DNA of 64,000 nucleotides from Pseudogemmatithrix spongiicola (GTDB taxonomy: Bacteria > Gemmatimonadota > Gemmatimonadetes > Gemmatimonadales > Gemmatimonadaceae): the NCBI RefSeq assembly GCF_030623445.1, contig NZ_CP130613.1, positions 2,914,001 through 2,978,000 on the forward strand, in the 5' to 3' direction. A program made the position numbers and the translations under genes. The notes under the pieces were generated by a model. The model did not search any database and had not been told where the DNA came from. It was given only the letters and a program-made list of their open reading frames with translations. Shown here piece after piece: positions 1 to 7,890 of this stretch (positions are counted from its first letter, which is position 1; the number at the start of each line of letters is the position of its first letter).

Positions 1-383
1 GTGTCGTCATTGCGGATCAGGCAGGGACCGGCCGAGCCGAGCGTCCCGCCGGGACCATCGATGGATTCCACGATGGCGTAGATGCGCAATCCGCGGATGG
101 GCTCGCGCCCGATGTCCGGATGCCCCGGCAAGCCACACTGGCTCAGGTTCGTGAACGACGCCGGCAGCGCCACGCTCGACAGCGGCCCGACGATGGTCGC
201 GCGAATCGTGTTGCCGGCGACATCGAAGGAATTGCGGACCTGGGCGCTCGGCTCCGTGCCAAGCCAGATCAGCTCGAGCTCGTACGCGGTCGACTGCTCA
301 GGGCGCGTCGAGGTACCGCAGGCCGTGATGATCGCCGCGAGGACCGCGAGTGCGAGGCGACGGGAAATCGAAGGGAAGGTCAC
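1..383 (-). CDS. Secreted lipoprotein, N-terminal part (possible leishmanolysin-like protease)
   Basis: This reading frame enters from the left edge, so its C-terminus is missing. Translation from a GTG at 383 gives a basic N-terminus, a hydrophobic stretch and a lipobox-like ITAC at about residues 18-21, so it is probably an outer-membrane or periplasmic lipoprotein. The mature part ends in a segment reading ESIDGPGGTLGSAGPCLIRN. From memory, a similar GPGG-LG-AGPC-IR pattern precedes the zinc-protease domain in leishmanolysin-related (M8) proteins of environmental bacteria; the protease domain itself would lie outside the window. It follows the penicillin-binding protein gene by 53 bases on the same strand. 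The coding call is firm, the family call tentative. Confidence 0.55.
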   Translation of the reverse strand, partial: MTFPSISRRLALAVLAAIITACGTSTRPEQSTAYELELIWLGTEPSAQVRNSFDVAGNTIRATIVGPLSSVALPASFTNLSQCGLPGHPDIGREPIRGLRIYAIVESIDGPGGTLGSAGPCLIRNDD

Positions 384-436
384 GCGGGAAATCTGGCGAG
401 GAGGAGGATGGCAGGCGAAGGACCTGTATCACAGGC

Positions 437-2461
437 TCACATGCCGGGTAACGGCCCGTAGGTCAGGAAGAATCGCCGGGCATCGACGCGGAGGGCACCT
501 GGTTCAGTACCCGCCACGAAGGTCTCGGTGTAACGACGCTCGGCCGGTGTGGTCGGCTCCGCGAGGTCACCCGTGTCGCGGTCCATCTCGGCCCGCACGA
601 TGTTCGACGGCTCGGGCCACGCGAGTGGCGACGCCGCGCCCCAGCGCGCAAGCATCGTCCCGAAGATCGGCGCGGCGAGTCCGCCGCCCGCCGCGCCCGG
701 CGTGATCGTGCGCGGGCGGTCGAAGCCCAGCCACACGCCGGCCACGAGGTTCGGCGTCATGCCGACAAACCAGACGTCGGTGTTGTCGTCAGTCGTCCCG
801 GTCTTCCCCGCCACCTGGACCTCGGGCGGCAGGAAGCGCCGCACGGCGTTGCCCGTTCCGCGGTCCACCGCATCGCGCATCATCTGCACGGCCACGAACG
901 CCACGGCGGAGTCCATGGCCGGCGCGCGCAGCTGCGTGCCCTGCCCCCACAGCGTACGGCCCACGGGATCCTGCACGCGCAGCACCACGCGCGGCTCCAC
1001 CGCGCGACCGTAGTTGGCGAAGGCGGTGAACGCCGCGACCAGTTCGACCGGGCGCACCACCGAGGCACCGATGGCGCTCGCCGGGAACGGCGCGATCGGC
1101 GACGCGATGCCCATGCGCTGTGCCAGCGCGATCACGGAGTCCGCGCCTTCCCGCTGCCAGAGCGTGACCGCCACCGGGTTCCGCGAGCGCGTCAACGCCG
1201 TGCGCAACGTGATCGGTCCGAGGAACTCCCCGTCCGCGTTCTTGGGCTGGTAGACCTGCGCGTCGTACGCGATGGTGATGGCCGTATCGGGCACGATGGC
1301 GGTCGGCGGCATCGAGTCCATCAGCGCCCGCGCATAGACGATCGGCTTGAACGTCGAGCCTGGCTGCCGCTGGCCGTTCGTCGCGCGGTTGAACGGCGCG
1401 GTCGCGTAGTCGCGGCCACCGATGAGCGCGCGCACGTCGCCCGTGGCCGGATCCATCGCCACCACCGCGCCTTGCAGCCAGTTGCTTGCGTCGCGCGGCG
1501 CCGTCCGCGGCGTGGAGTGGCGATAGCCGCGCTGCGCCTCGATGCCCCGGATGCCTTCGGTCAGCGCCGACTCCGCGGCGCGCTGCAGCACTGGGTCGAT
1601 TGTCGTCGTGATGCGCAGCCCGCCGGCGTCCACCGGCAGTCCGGCGCGCTCGAGCGTTTGCCGCACGGCATCGACGAAGTACGGTGCCGCCACGCTCATG
1701 CCCGCGTTCGGTGCCACGCGCACCGGCTCGCGGCGTGCCGCCTGCGCCTGCTCACGGGTGATGTAGCCCTGTTCGGCCATCAGGCCGAGGATTGCGTCAC
1801 GCCGGTTCTTGTTGCGGTCGGGATAGCGGATCGGATCGTAGATCGCCGGACCCTTCGGCAACGCGGCCAGCGATGCCGCCTCGGCGATGCTTAGGTCCGC
1901 CGCAGCCTTGCCGAAATAGTGCCGCGCCGCACTCTCGATGCCGTACCAGTTGCGCCCGAAGTGGATCTGGTTGAGGTAGGCCTCGAGGATCTGCTGCTTG
2001 GTGTAGCGCTTCTCCATCTCGCGGGCCGCCAGTTGCTCGCGCACCTTGCGGGAAATCGAGCGGTCCGACCGGTCGATGATCGTCGGATGCATGTTGCCGA
2101 CGAGCTGCTGCGTGATCGTACTGGCCCCGCGCGACGCCCCCAGCAGGTTGTCGCGGATTGCGGACGCGATGCCCACGACGTCCACGCCGTCATGCTGGTA
2201 GAAGCGCCTGTCCTCGACAGCCACGAAGGCCCCGTGCACATAGCGCGGCAGCGACGCGAGGGAAATTGAGGTACGCCACTCGCGCCCGATCTCTCCGATC
2301 AGCGACCCATCCCGCGCCAGCACCAGCGACGATTGCGGCGGCGGGATGATCTGCCACGGCTGCACCGCCGCGGAATCCTGCGCCCGCGCGACACCCGCCC
2401 CCGCGAGGAGCAGCAGCGAACCCGTGCAGAAGAATCGGCGCACCGAAAGCATGGCCTGCAT
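437..2461 (-). CDS. Class A penicillin-binding protein (PBP1A type)
   Basis: Bifunctional peptidoglycan synthase: glycosyltransferase plus DD-transpeptidase, acting at the periplasmic face of the inner membrane. With the ATG at 2461 it is 674 residues. The GT51 domain follows the N-terminus, with the catalytic Glu at residue 83 in AVEDRRFYQHDGVD. The transpeptidase domain carries the SxxK active site as STFK (Ser369) and the KTG box in GKTGTTDDNTDVWF. The N-terminal hydrophobic segment ends in VARAQ and looks more like a cleavable signal than the usual uncleaved anchor. The frame stays open upstream to 2686, but that part is low complexity and overlaps nadE. A second ATG at 2452 is possible. 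It is divergent from nadE across a C-rich spacer. Confidence 0.93.
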   Translation of the reverse strand: MQAMLSVRRFFCTGSLLLLAGAGVARAQDSAAVQPWQIIPPPQSSLVLARDGSLIGEIGREWRTSISLASLPRYVHGAFVAVEDRRFYQHDGVDVVGIASAIRDNLLGASRGASTITQQLVGNMHPTIIDRSDRSISRKVREQLAAREMEKRYTKQQILEAYLNQIHFGRNWYGIESAARHYFGKAAADLSIAEAASLAALPKGPAIYDPIRYPDRNKNRRDAILGLMAEQGYITREQAQAARREPVRVAPNAGMSVAAPYFVDAVRQTLERAGLPVDAGGLRITTTIDPVLQRAAESALTEGIRGIEAQRGYRHSTPRTAPRDASNWLQGAVVAMDPATGDVRALIGGRDYATAPFNRATNGQRQPGSTFKPIVYARALMDSMPPTAIVPDTAITIAYDAQVYQPKNADGEFLGPITLRTALTRSRNPVAVTLWQREGADSVIALAQRMGIASPIAPFPASAIGASVVRPVELVAAFTAFANYGRAVEPRVVLRVQDPVGRTLWGQGTQLRAPAMDSAVAFVAVQMMRDAVDRGTGNAVRRFLPPEVQVAGKTGTTDDNTDVWFVGMTPNLVAGVWLGFDRPRTITPGAAGGGLAAPIFGTMLARWGAASPLAWPEPSNIVRAEMDRDTGDLAEPTTPAERRYTETFVAGTEPGALRVDARRFFLTYGPLPGM

Positions 2462-2497
2462 TGTACCCCAAAGGACGCCCAGAGGCCCCCACCTGCC

Positions 2498-2570
2498 ACC
2501 TCTCCCCCCCACCTCCCCCATTCCCTTCTCCCCGCCTCCGCCCCTACCCCCGTCTCCCCTCTCCCACCGA
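2498..2570 (+). repeat. C-rich leader repeat, copy A
   Basis: An almost pure pyrimidine tract on the + strand, running to 16 bases before the nadE start codon and ending in CTCTCCCACCGA. The same order of blocks (CCTCTCCCC..., TCTCCCCCATT, CCGCCC.TACC, CGTCT.CCCTCTCCCAC.GA) recurs at 23080-23161 facing pdxH and, inverted, at 22988-23062 facing the sigma-factor gene. The complementary strand has many G-runs and could form G-quadruplexes. Confidence 0.75.
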
Positions 2571-2585
2571 ACGTAGATTTCCAGC

Positions 2586-4445
2586 GTGTCCACGCTCACC
2601 ATCGCTCTCCCCCAGTTCCGCCCCGCGAAGGCGAACCTCCCCGCCAACCTCGACCGCATCGCGGGCCTGATCGCCCAGTCCGTCACGCTCGAGCCGCGGC
2701 CGCAGCTGGTGGTCTTCGCCGAGACAGTGACGACCGGCTATTTCGTCGAGGGCGGCGTCCGCGAGCTGGCGCTCCCTTCCGAACGGCTGATGGCAGAACT
2801 CGCGTCGCGCCTGGCGAGCCTCGCGCCGAAGCTCCCGGCGATGGACGTGGTGCTCGGCTTCTACGAAGTCGCCCCCGACGGGACGCTGCACAACAGCGCC
2901 GCCTGCGTGTCCTTCGGTGGGGGTGAACCGGCGCGCCTGCTGCACCTGCACCGGAAGAACTTCCTGCCCACGTACGGGCTCTTCGACGAAGAGCGTTTCG
3001 TCGAACGCGGCTACGGCGTCGAGGCCTTCGACACGCGCTGGGGACGCGCGGCAATCCTCATCTGCGAAGATGCCTGGCATTCGTTGACCGGGACCATTGC
3101 GGCGCTCGATGGCGCGCAGGTCGTGTGTGTGGTGGCTGCCGCGCCCGCGCGCGGCATCGCGCCGCGCGACGAGGGTTCACAGCCGGGCAGCGTCGGGCGC
3201 TGGGAGCGCCTGATCCGCGACATCGCCGACGAGCACGGGGTGTATGCCGTGCTCGCCAACCTCGTCGGCAGCGAGGGGGGCCGCATGTTCCAGGGCGGTT
3301 CCATGGTGGTCGGCCCGCGCGGCGATGTGCGCGTGCGCGGACCCGTCTTCGAGGAAGCCCTGGTCACGGCGACCGTCGAGCTCGCCGACCTGGCGCGCGT
3401 GCGCGCCGAACTGCCGCTGTTGAGCGACCTCAAGTCGCAGCTGCCGTACCTGCGCACGGAGCTCGATCGCGTGCTCGGACTCGGCGAGCGTCGCGGTGGC
3501 GAGGAGCGCAAGGCGCCGCGTGGCGAATCGCTCGCATCGCCGAAGGCCGCGGCCGCTGCCACGGCGCCGCGGGACGTCCCGCTCGCCGCCGTCAACCATC
3601 TGCCGCTGGTGACCGGCTCCTCGCACGCAGCGCCGCCGTCGCTGGATATCGACGCGCGCCTAGTCGAGCAGTGGCTGGTCGCCTTCCTGCGCGACGAGTT
3701 CCAGCGGCGCGGATTCTCCAAGGCCGTCGTGGGCGTTTCGGGCGGCGTCGACTCGGCCGTGGTCGCTGCGCTCGCGGCGCGCGCCCTCGGCAAGGAGAAC
3801 GTGATCGGCGTGCGGCTGCCGTATCGCAGCTCGAGCGCAGACTCGTTGGCCCATGCCCAGCTCCTGATGGACCAGCTCGGCATCGAGCAGCGCACGCTCG
3901 ATATCACGGGCGCGGTGGACGGCTATCTCGCCCAGGAGCCCGACGCCGATGCGGCGCGCCGCGGCAACGTGATGGCCCGCGTCCGCATGATCTCGCTCTT
4001 CGACCTGAGCGCCAAGCACCGCGCGCTGCCGCTCGGCACGGGCAACAAGAGCGAGCGCCTGCTCGGCTACTTCACGTGGCACGCCGACGATTCGCCGCCG
4101 GTGAATCCGATCGGCGACCTGTTCAAGACGCAGGTCTGGCAACTGGCCGCCTACCTCGGCGTACCCAGCGAGATCGTGCAGAAGCCGGCGAGCGCGGATC
4201 TCATCGCCGGCCAGACGGACGAGGCGGATTTCGGGGTGAGCTACGCCGTCGCGGACGAGATCCTCAACTGGCTGCTGCACGGCTGGACGCGTGAGGAGTT
4301 GTTGGCGAAGGGCATCGACGGCGAGGCATTGCGGTTGGTGACCAAGCGGCTCGATTCCACGCATTGGAAGCGCAAGCTGCCGACGGTCGCGATGCTCAGT
4401 GCGGCGGCGATCGGCGAGAGCTACCTGCGGCCCGTCGATTACTGA
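2586..4445 (+). CDS. nadE: Glutamine-dependent NAD+ synthetase
   Basis: Catalyses the last step of NAD+ synthesis, amidating deamido-NAD+ with ammonia channelled from glutamine. The 619-residue protein has an N-terminal nitrilase-type glutaminase with the Glu-Lys-Cys triad visible as E46 (FAET), K124 (HRKNFLPTYG) and C160 (CEDAW). The C-terminal ATP-pyrophosphatase domain has the PP-loop SGGVDSAVV from residue 385, and further on PLGTGNKSERLLGYFT and the HWKRKLPT tail. An Ala-rich linker (about 300-345) joins the domains. The start is GTG, just after the C-rich repeat; no ATG precedes the nitrilase strand. It is transcribed divergently from the PBP gene, and the AraC-MGMT gene follows 90 bases downstream. 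Confidence 0.96.
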   Translation: MSTLTIALPQFRPAKANLPANLDRIAGLIAQSVTLEPRPQLVVFAETVTTGYFVEGGVRELALPSERLMAELASRLASLAPKLPAMDVVLGFYEVAPDGTLHNSAACVSFGGGEPARLLHLHRKNFLPTYGLFDEERFVERGYGVEAFDTRWGRAAILICEDAWHSLTGTIAALDGAQVVCVVAAAPARGIAPRDEGSQPGSVGRWERLIRDIADEHGVYAVLANLVGSEGGRMFQGGSMVVGPRGDVRVRGPVFEEALVTATVELADLARVRAELPLLSDLKSQLPYLRTELDRVLGLGERRGGEERKAPRGESLASPKAAAAATAPRDVPLAAVNHLPLVTGSSHAAPPSLDIDARLVEQWLVAFLRDEFQRRGFSKAVVGVSGGVDSAVVAALAARALGKENVIGVRLPYRSSSADSLAHAQLLMDQLGIEQRTLDITGAVDGYLAQEPDADAARRGNVMARVRMISLFDLSAKHRALPLGTGNKSERLLGYFTWHADDSPPVNPIGDLFKTQVWQLAAYLGVPSEIVQKPASADLIAGQTDEADFGVSYAVADEILNWLLHGWTREELLAKGIDGEALRLVTKRLDSTHWKRKLPTVAMLSAAAIGESYLRPVDY

Positions 4446-4535
4446 ACACGCCTGCGGCGCCCCGCAGCGCAAGAATCGGGTCGCCCGTCCGCGTCGCGTC
4501 GCGCATCGTTCCATCAGACCTGACCGGAGAGCTGG

Positions 4536-5378
4536 ATGGACGCCACGACTGACTACGCGCGGATCGAGCGAGCGATCCGCTACCTCGACCGCGAGCGCGC
4601 CGCGGCACCGTCCCTGGCGGACGTCGCTGCGCACGTGGGCCTCAGTGAATCGCACTTCCAGCGCATGTTCACGCGCTGGGCAGGCATCAGCCCGAAACGC
4701 TTCGTGCAGTACCGCACGGCGGAGATGGTGAAGCGCCTGCTGCGCGAGCGGCGTCCGGTGCTCGAGACCACGTACGAGGCGGGACTGTCGGGCCCAGGGC
4801 GCCTGCATGACTTGGTCGTGAACGCCGAGGCCGTCACGCCGGGCGAGCTGCAGCGCGGCGGCTTGGGCGTGACGGTCCGGTACGGATTCCATCCCACGCC
4901 GTTCGGCGACTGCCTGATCGCCGTGACGCCGCGCGGGGTCTGCCATCTCGCGTTCGTCGAGCCGCTCTCGCGCACGGAAGCGCTCGCGCGCCTCGAGCAT
5001 GACTGGCCCTTGGCGCAGCTCACGCCGGACCAAGCCGCCACGCGCGCAGCGGCGGCGAAGGCCTTCCCGCCGCCCGGCAGCAGCGCGGTGCCGTCGCTCG
5101 CGCTGCACGTGAAGGGGACGAACTTCCAGCTCAAGGTGTGGAAGGCGCTGCTGGAGATCCCCGTCGGCGACGTCACCACGTACGGGGCGATCGCCACGAA
5201 GCTGGGCGACCCCAAGGCCTCACGCGCCGTCGGCGCGGCGGTGGGCGCGAACCCCGTGAGCTACCTGATTCCCTGCCACCGCGTGATTCGCGCCAGTGGG
5301 GAGCTGGGAGGGTACGCGTGGGGGGTCGAGCGGAAGAAGGTGATGCTGCGGCGGGAAGCCATGCTCACCGAGCGATGA
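4536..5378 (+). CDS. AraC-type HTH fused to methylated-DNA-cysteine S-methyltransferase (Ada/Ogt-like)
   Basis: Suicide DNA-repair protein that moves the alkyl group from O6-alkylguanine to its own cysteine. Residues 8-85 form an AraC/XylS helix-turn-helix (SLADVAAHVGLSESHFQRMF). Residues 110-275 form the MGMT domain with the acceptor Cys247 in IPCHRVIRASGELGGYAWG. At 280 residues it lacks the N-terminal zinc/phosphotriester domain of E. coli Ada, so it cannot sense methylphosphotriesters in the classical way. The start ATG has GGAG about nine bases upstream. It is convergent with the HNH gene, with an inverted repeat between them that probably ends both transcripts. Confidence 0.93.
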   Translation: MDATTDYARIERAIRYLDRERAAAPSLADVAAHVGLSESHFQRMFTRWAGISPKRFVQYRTAEMVKRLLRERRPVLETTYEAGLSGPGRLHDLVVNAEAVTPGELQRGGLGVTVRYGFHPTPFGDCLIAVTPRGVCHLAFVEPLSRTEALARLEHDWPLAQLTPDQAATRAAAAKAFPPPGSSAVPSLALHVKGTNFQLKVWKALLEIPVGDVTTYGAIATKLGDPKASRAVGAAVGANPVSYLIPCHRVIRASGELGGYAWGVERKKVMLRREAMLTER

Positions 5379-5387
5379 ACTACAACC

Positions 5388-5473
5388 GCAGATCTGAGAT
5401 GTAAGATGTGAGATGTAAGTGGGAACTGCCGTTGCCCCAGTCTTACATCTCACATCTCATGTCTTACATCTGC
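5388..5473. repeat. Inverted repeat built from GATGTAAG/CTTACATC units (copy 1)
   Basis: Two 32-base arms, 5388-5419 and 5442-5473, match in 27 of 32 positions around a 22-base loop that contains GGGAACTGCCGTTGCCCC. Each arm is a string of GATGTAAGATGTGA-like units. The element sits between the converging ends of the AraC-MGMT and HNH genes, and the HNH stop codon (TAA) directly abuts its right edge. A related element lies at 29143-29195. It is likely a bidirectional transcription stop, but its sequence identity with another locus also makes it a dispersed repeat. Confidence 0.85.
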
Positions 5474-5475
5474 AG

Positions 5476-5880
5476 TTAGGCCGCTTGAGCAAAATGTAGA
5501 CTCACCGCCCTTCGTGCCCCTCTCTTGAGCTGCCGGTGCACCGCTCGTGCATACCGCATGAAGTTCTGCCCGGCCACCGGATACCGGGCGAAGAATTCTG
5601 TCGGTAGCAACGAGCCTTTGCGTTGGTTGCAGGCCTGGCAGGCCGAGACGAGGTTGCCGGGGTGATGCGATCCGCCGCGCGAGAGCGGGATTACATGATC
5701 CAGCGTGGCGTTTTCCAGTCCCAAGCCGGTTCCGCAGTACACACAGCGACGTCCACAATCCCGGAAGGTCGCACGCTTGACCTGGCGCTTGTGCTGCTGG
5801 TGCAGCACGCGGCGAGCGTTGCGGGAAAGCCCGCGCGGGGCGCGGGCGAGAGCGATGTGGTGGACGCCCCGATGTGACAT
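5476..5880 (-). CDS. HNH endonuclease family protein
   Basis: A 134-residue, very basic protein with one HNH nuclease domain. Visible are the zinc-knuckle pair CVYCG, the core LDHVIPLSRGG, GNLVSACQACNQRKG and an Arg-rich C-terminal tail. Such stand-alone HNH proteins nick or cut DNA; this one has no restriction or intein partner nearby, so its target is unknown. The start ATG at 5880 has AGGTGAGG just upstream. Its leader contains a strong 12-bp hairpin (5899-5941). The stop codon touches the repeat element at 5388-5473. The size suits the short McrA-like HNH proteins common in soil bacteria. Confidence 0.88.
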   Translation of the reverse strand: MSHRGVHHIALARAPRGLSRNARRVLHQQHKRQVKRATFRDCGRRCVYCGTGLGLENATLDHVIPLSRGGSHHPGNLVSACQACNQRKGSLLPTEFFARYPVAGQNFMRYARAVHRQLKRGARRAVSLHFAQAA

Positions 5881-5898
5881 CGAACCTCACCTGAAATG

Positions 5899-5989
5899 AC
5901 GACACCCCGCGGCAGGCCATTGGGCCCGGGCGGGGTGTCGTCGGAGAAGTAGGGGAGGCTCCAGCTCACGATCGCACTGAGCGATCGTG
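5899..5989. other. Two hairpins in the 284-base spacer upstream of the HNH gene
   Basis: The first hairpin has perfect 12-base arms, ACGACACCCCGC (5899-5910) and its complement (5930-5941), around a GC-rich loop. The second has 9-base arms, CACGATCGC (5967-5975) and GCGATCGTG (5981-5989). Neither is followed by a clear T-run on either strand. The rest of 5881-6164 shows no credible gene; a 125-codon frame that crosses it is antisense to or overlaps the HNH gene. The hairpins could be a structured leader, a terminator pair or a small RNA. I cannot match them to a known RNA family. Confidence 0.5.
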
Positions 5990-6141
5990 GCCACTGCGGC
6001 TGGAATGGCTGTCCGAACGTTTCGGTCACAGGCCTCCCGTCGCGGAACGTGCTGGCTCGTGAGTCCAAGCCACGTCCCTTGTGTGGGTAAGACGCGCCTA
6101 TGATTGCGAGGTCACGTGATTCCGCGCAAGGGATATCCGTG

Positions 6142-6166
6142 AAGTCGCATATTTGTGATGCGACTT
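6142..6166 (-). terminator. Hairpin at the end of the 6165-7031 gene
   Basis: Arms AAGTCGCAT (6142-6150) and ATGCGACTT (6158-6166) pair perfectly around a seven-base AT-rich loop. The right arm overlaps the TAA stop of the minus-strand gene that begins at 7031. There is no long T-run, so it may need Rho or serve to protect the 3' end. Confidence 0.5.
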
Positions 6167-7031
6167 ACTGCCGCCCGCCGCTCCAGATCGCCAGGATGCC
6201 GCACCACCCGTTGCCGGCGGCGCGCTGCAACTCGATCGGGGCCGACGCCGCCGTCGGGTACAGCTCCATGCCGGCCACCGACTGGGCAGAGAGCAGGTCG
6301 TCCACGGTAGTGCGCGACGAGAGGAAGCGCTGCGTACCCTGCTGCCCGCCGCCCAAGCGACGGACTTCGTCCTGGCCTTCGCGCGTATACAGCTCCTCGA
6401 CCATGCCCGTCATGCGCATGCCGTCGACGATGACTGCGAGCGCACAGCCCGGTGTCCGGCCCGTCAGGATCGGCCGGGTGCCGAAGCGCTCGATCTTCAC
6501 GTAGCTCTCGCCCGCGAGAATGGCGGACACGATGTTGACCTGGCGCGAGTCGAGTTCCTCGGGGGTGATGAACCGCGCCACGGTGGCGCCGCGACGGACA
6601 CGCTCCATGCGGTCGTAGAACCCGCGCCGCGCGAGCGGCGTGTCGCGGCGCTCGGTAATCGTGCGGGGGTTCAGCGCGCGCGGCAGCGGATCCATCTCGA
6701 CGATGAAGCGCCCGTCCTCCACGACCCGCACCCAGTCGCCGAACGGGCGATACCCGATGCGACGGACCACGAGCTCCACGGAGTCCGCGTCCACCGGCGC
6801 CGGGAGCTCGACGATGCCGTCCTCGTTGGCCACGCGGTTCACGCCGCTCTTCACCGTCAGCACGGCGTAGGGAATGCCCTGCCCGCCGCGGTCGCGCACG
6901 GCGACTTCGCGCACGACGCTGGACGACGCGCTCGCCGCCGGGTCCTGCGCGGCGGCGGTATTCGGAGTCATGGCGCCGGCCACGCAGAGGGAGGCCAGCA
7001 ACGACAGGCGGAAGGCGGAGGACTGAGTCAT
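6165..7031 (-). CDS. Secreted protein with carboxypeptidase-regulatory-like domain and TonB-plug-like tail
   Basis: This 288-residue exported protein has a signal peptide ending near NTAAAQD. Residues 40-110 look like a carboxypeptidase regulatory (CarboxypepD_reg/SusC-type) beta-sandwich: GIPYAVLTVKSGVNRVANED, then the VELVVRRIGYRPF strand. The second half (CALAVIVDGMRM, then DDLLSAQSVAGMELYPTAAS) resembles the plug domain of TonB receptors without a barrel. Such plug-only proteins are common in Gemmatimonadota and Bacteroidota and are usually left without function. It ends in a cysteine-containing NGWCGILAIWSG segment. It is monocistronic, with a small hairpin at its stop. The function is unknown; a role at the outer membrane is an inference. 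Confidence 0.8.
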   Translation of the reverse strand: MTQSSAFRLSLLASLCVAGAMTPNTAAAQDPAASASSSVVREVAVRDRGGQGIPYAVLTVKSGVNRVANEDGIVELPAPVDADSVELVVRRIGYRPFGDWVRVVEDGRFIVEMDPLPRALNPRTITERRDTPLARRGFYDRMERVRRGATVARFITPEELDSRQVNIVSAILAGESYVKIERFGTRPILTGRTPGCALAVIVDGMRMTGMVEELYTREGQDEVRRLGGGQQGTQRFLSSRTTVDDLLSAQSVAGMELYPTAASAPIELQRAAGNGWCGILAIWSGGRQ

Positions 7032-7078
7032 GCGCGGGCGTGGAAGAGGTTCGCCCGAATACTACCCCACCACCGGCC

Positions 7079-7759
7079 TCAGGGTCGAGGTGCGGGGAAC
7101 GGGGCGAGGCGTCGCGTGAGATCGAGGTTCGTGATGTGCAGGTTGGCGCCGCGTCCGATGCGGAAGCCGTACCCACCCTCGACGGCGAGCGCCGCGCGCG
7201 GCCACGCGCCGATGCGCGTCCCATTCACCAAGAACCGCACCGAGTCCGGCTCGGCGCGCACGCTCACGCGATGCCGCGCGAACCCCGTGGAATCGCGCCC
7301 GCTGACGCCCGGTACGCTCGTCCACTCGTACAGGGCCCGCGTCGACCCATGCTCGTGCCGCAGCACCGCTGCCTTGCCGTCGGGCCGCATCACGAAGGCC
7401 GTCCAGCTCGCGTGCAGACCATCGAGCCCCGCGCCCCCGACGAACACCCCGTACTCGGCCGCGTCGGCGCCGTCGTTGAAGTAGATCATCTCGCCCTCGA
7501 GCACGAAGCGACCCTCCGCGCGACCTGTCGTGGGGAACAGCACGCCGCCCGGGCCCATCGTGACATGCCAGCCGGGGGCCATGTGCGTGAACTCGAACTT
7601 CGCCGTGCCCACGTTGCCCGTGCCGCCGCGCTGGGGCTCGGCGGGAGCGTCGGTCTTCCAGGACCATCCCGGCGGCGTGACGGCTGTGGCCGTCGGAGCC
7701 ATCTGCGCGGCGAGGCCGAACGCAGGGAGGAGGACCAGGACCGCGAGCAACGCGCGCAT
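7079..7759 (-). CDS. Secreted LamG/DUF1080-like beta-sandwich protein
   Basis: Starting at the ATG at 7759 gives 226 residues with a clean signal peptide (MRALLAVLVLLPAFGLAAQ). The mature protein reads like a concanavalin-type jelly roll: GEMIYFNDGADAAEYGVFVG, RHRVSVRAEPDSVRFLVNGT and a final GGYGFRIGRGANLHITNLDL strand. This resembles the DUF1080 / 3-keto-disaccharide hydrolase fold family, which binds or cleaves sugars. No catalytic residues can be assigned by eye. The longer frame up to 7876 would swallow the promoter and destroy the signal peptide. It is divergent from the E1 dehydrogenase gene. Confidence 0.75.
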   Translation of the reverse strand: MRALLAVLVLLPAFGLAAQMAPTATAVTPPGWSWKTDAPAEPQRGGTGNVGTAKFEFTHMAPGWHVTMGPGGVLFPTTGRAEGRFVLEGEMIYFNDGADAAEYGVFVGGAGLDGLHASWTAFVMRPDGKAAVLRHEHGSTRALYEWTSVPGVSGRDSTGFARHRVSVRAEPDSVRFLVNGTRIGAWPRAALAVEGGYGFRIGRGANLHITNLDLTRRLAPFPAPRP

Positions 7760-7890
7760 CGAAACGCTCCGAGACAGGGGATGGGAGGAGGAGTATACGG
7801 ACAAAGTCCGCGGTCGGCATCCACCCCAAAGGTCCGCAGCGGTAGTAAATTGCGGAGTCCCAAAGGCTTCCCTCAAAACCCAGCCTCACC

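Noticed and set aside
5691-6068. 125-codon minus-strand frame crossing the HNH leader
   Set aside because: It overlaps the HNH gene in another frame and runs through both hairpins; no family match or ribosome site.
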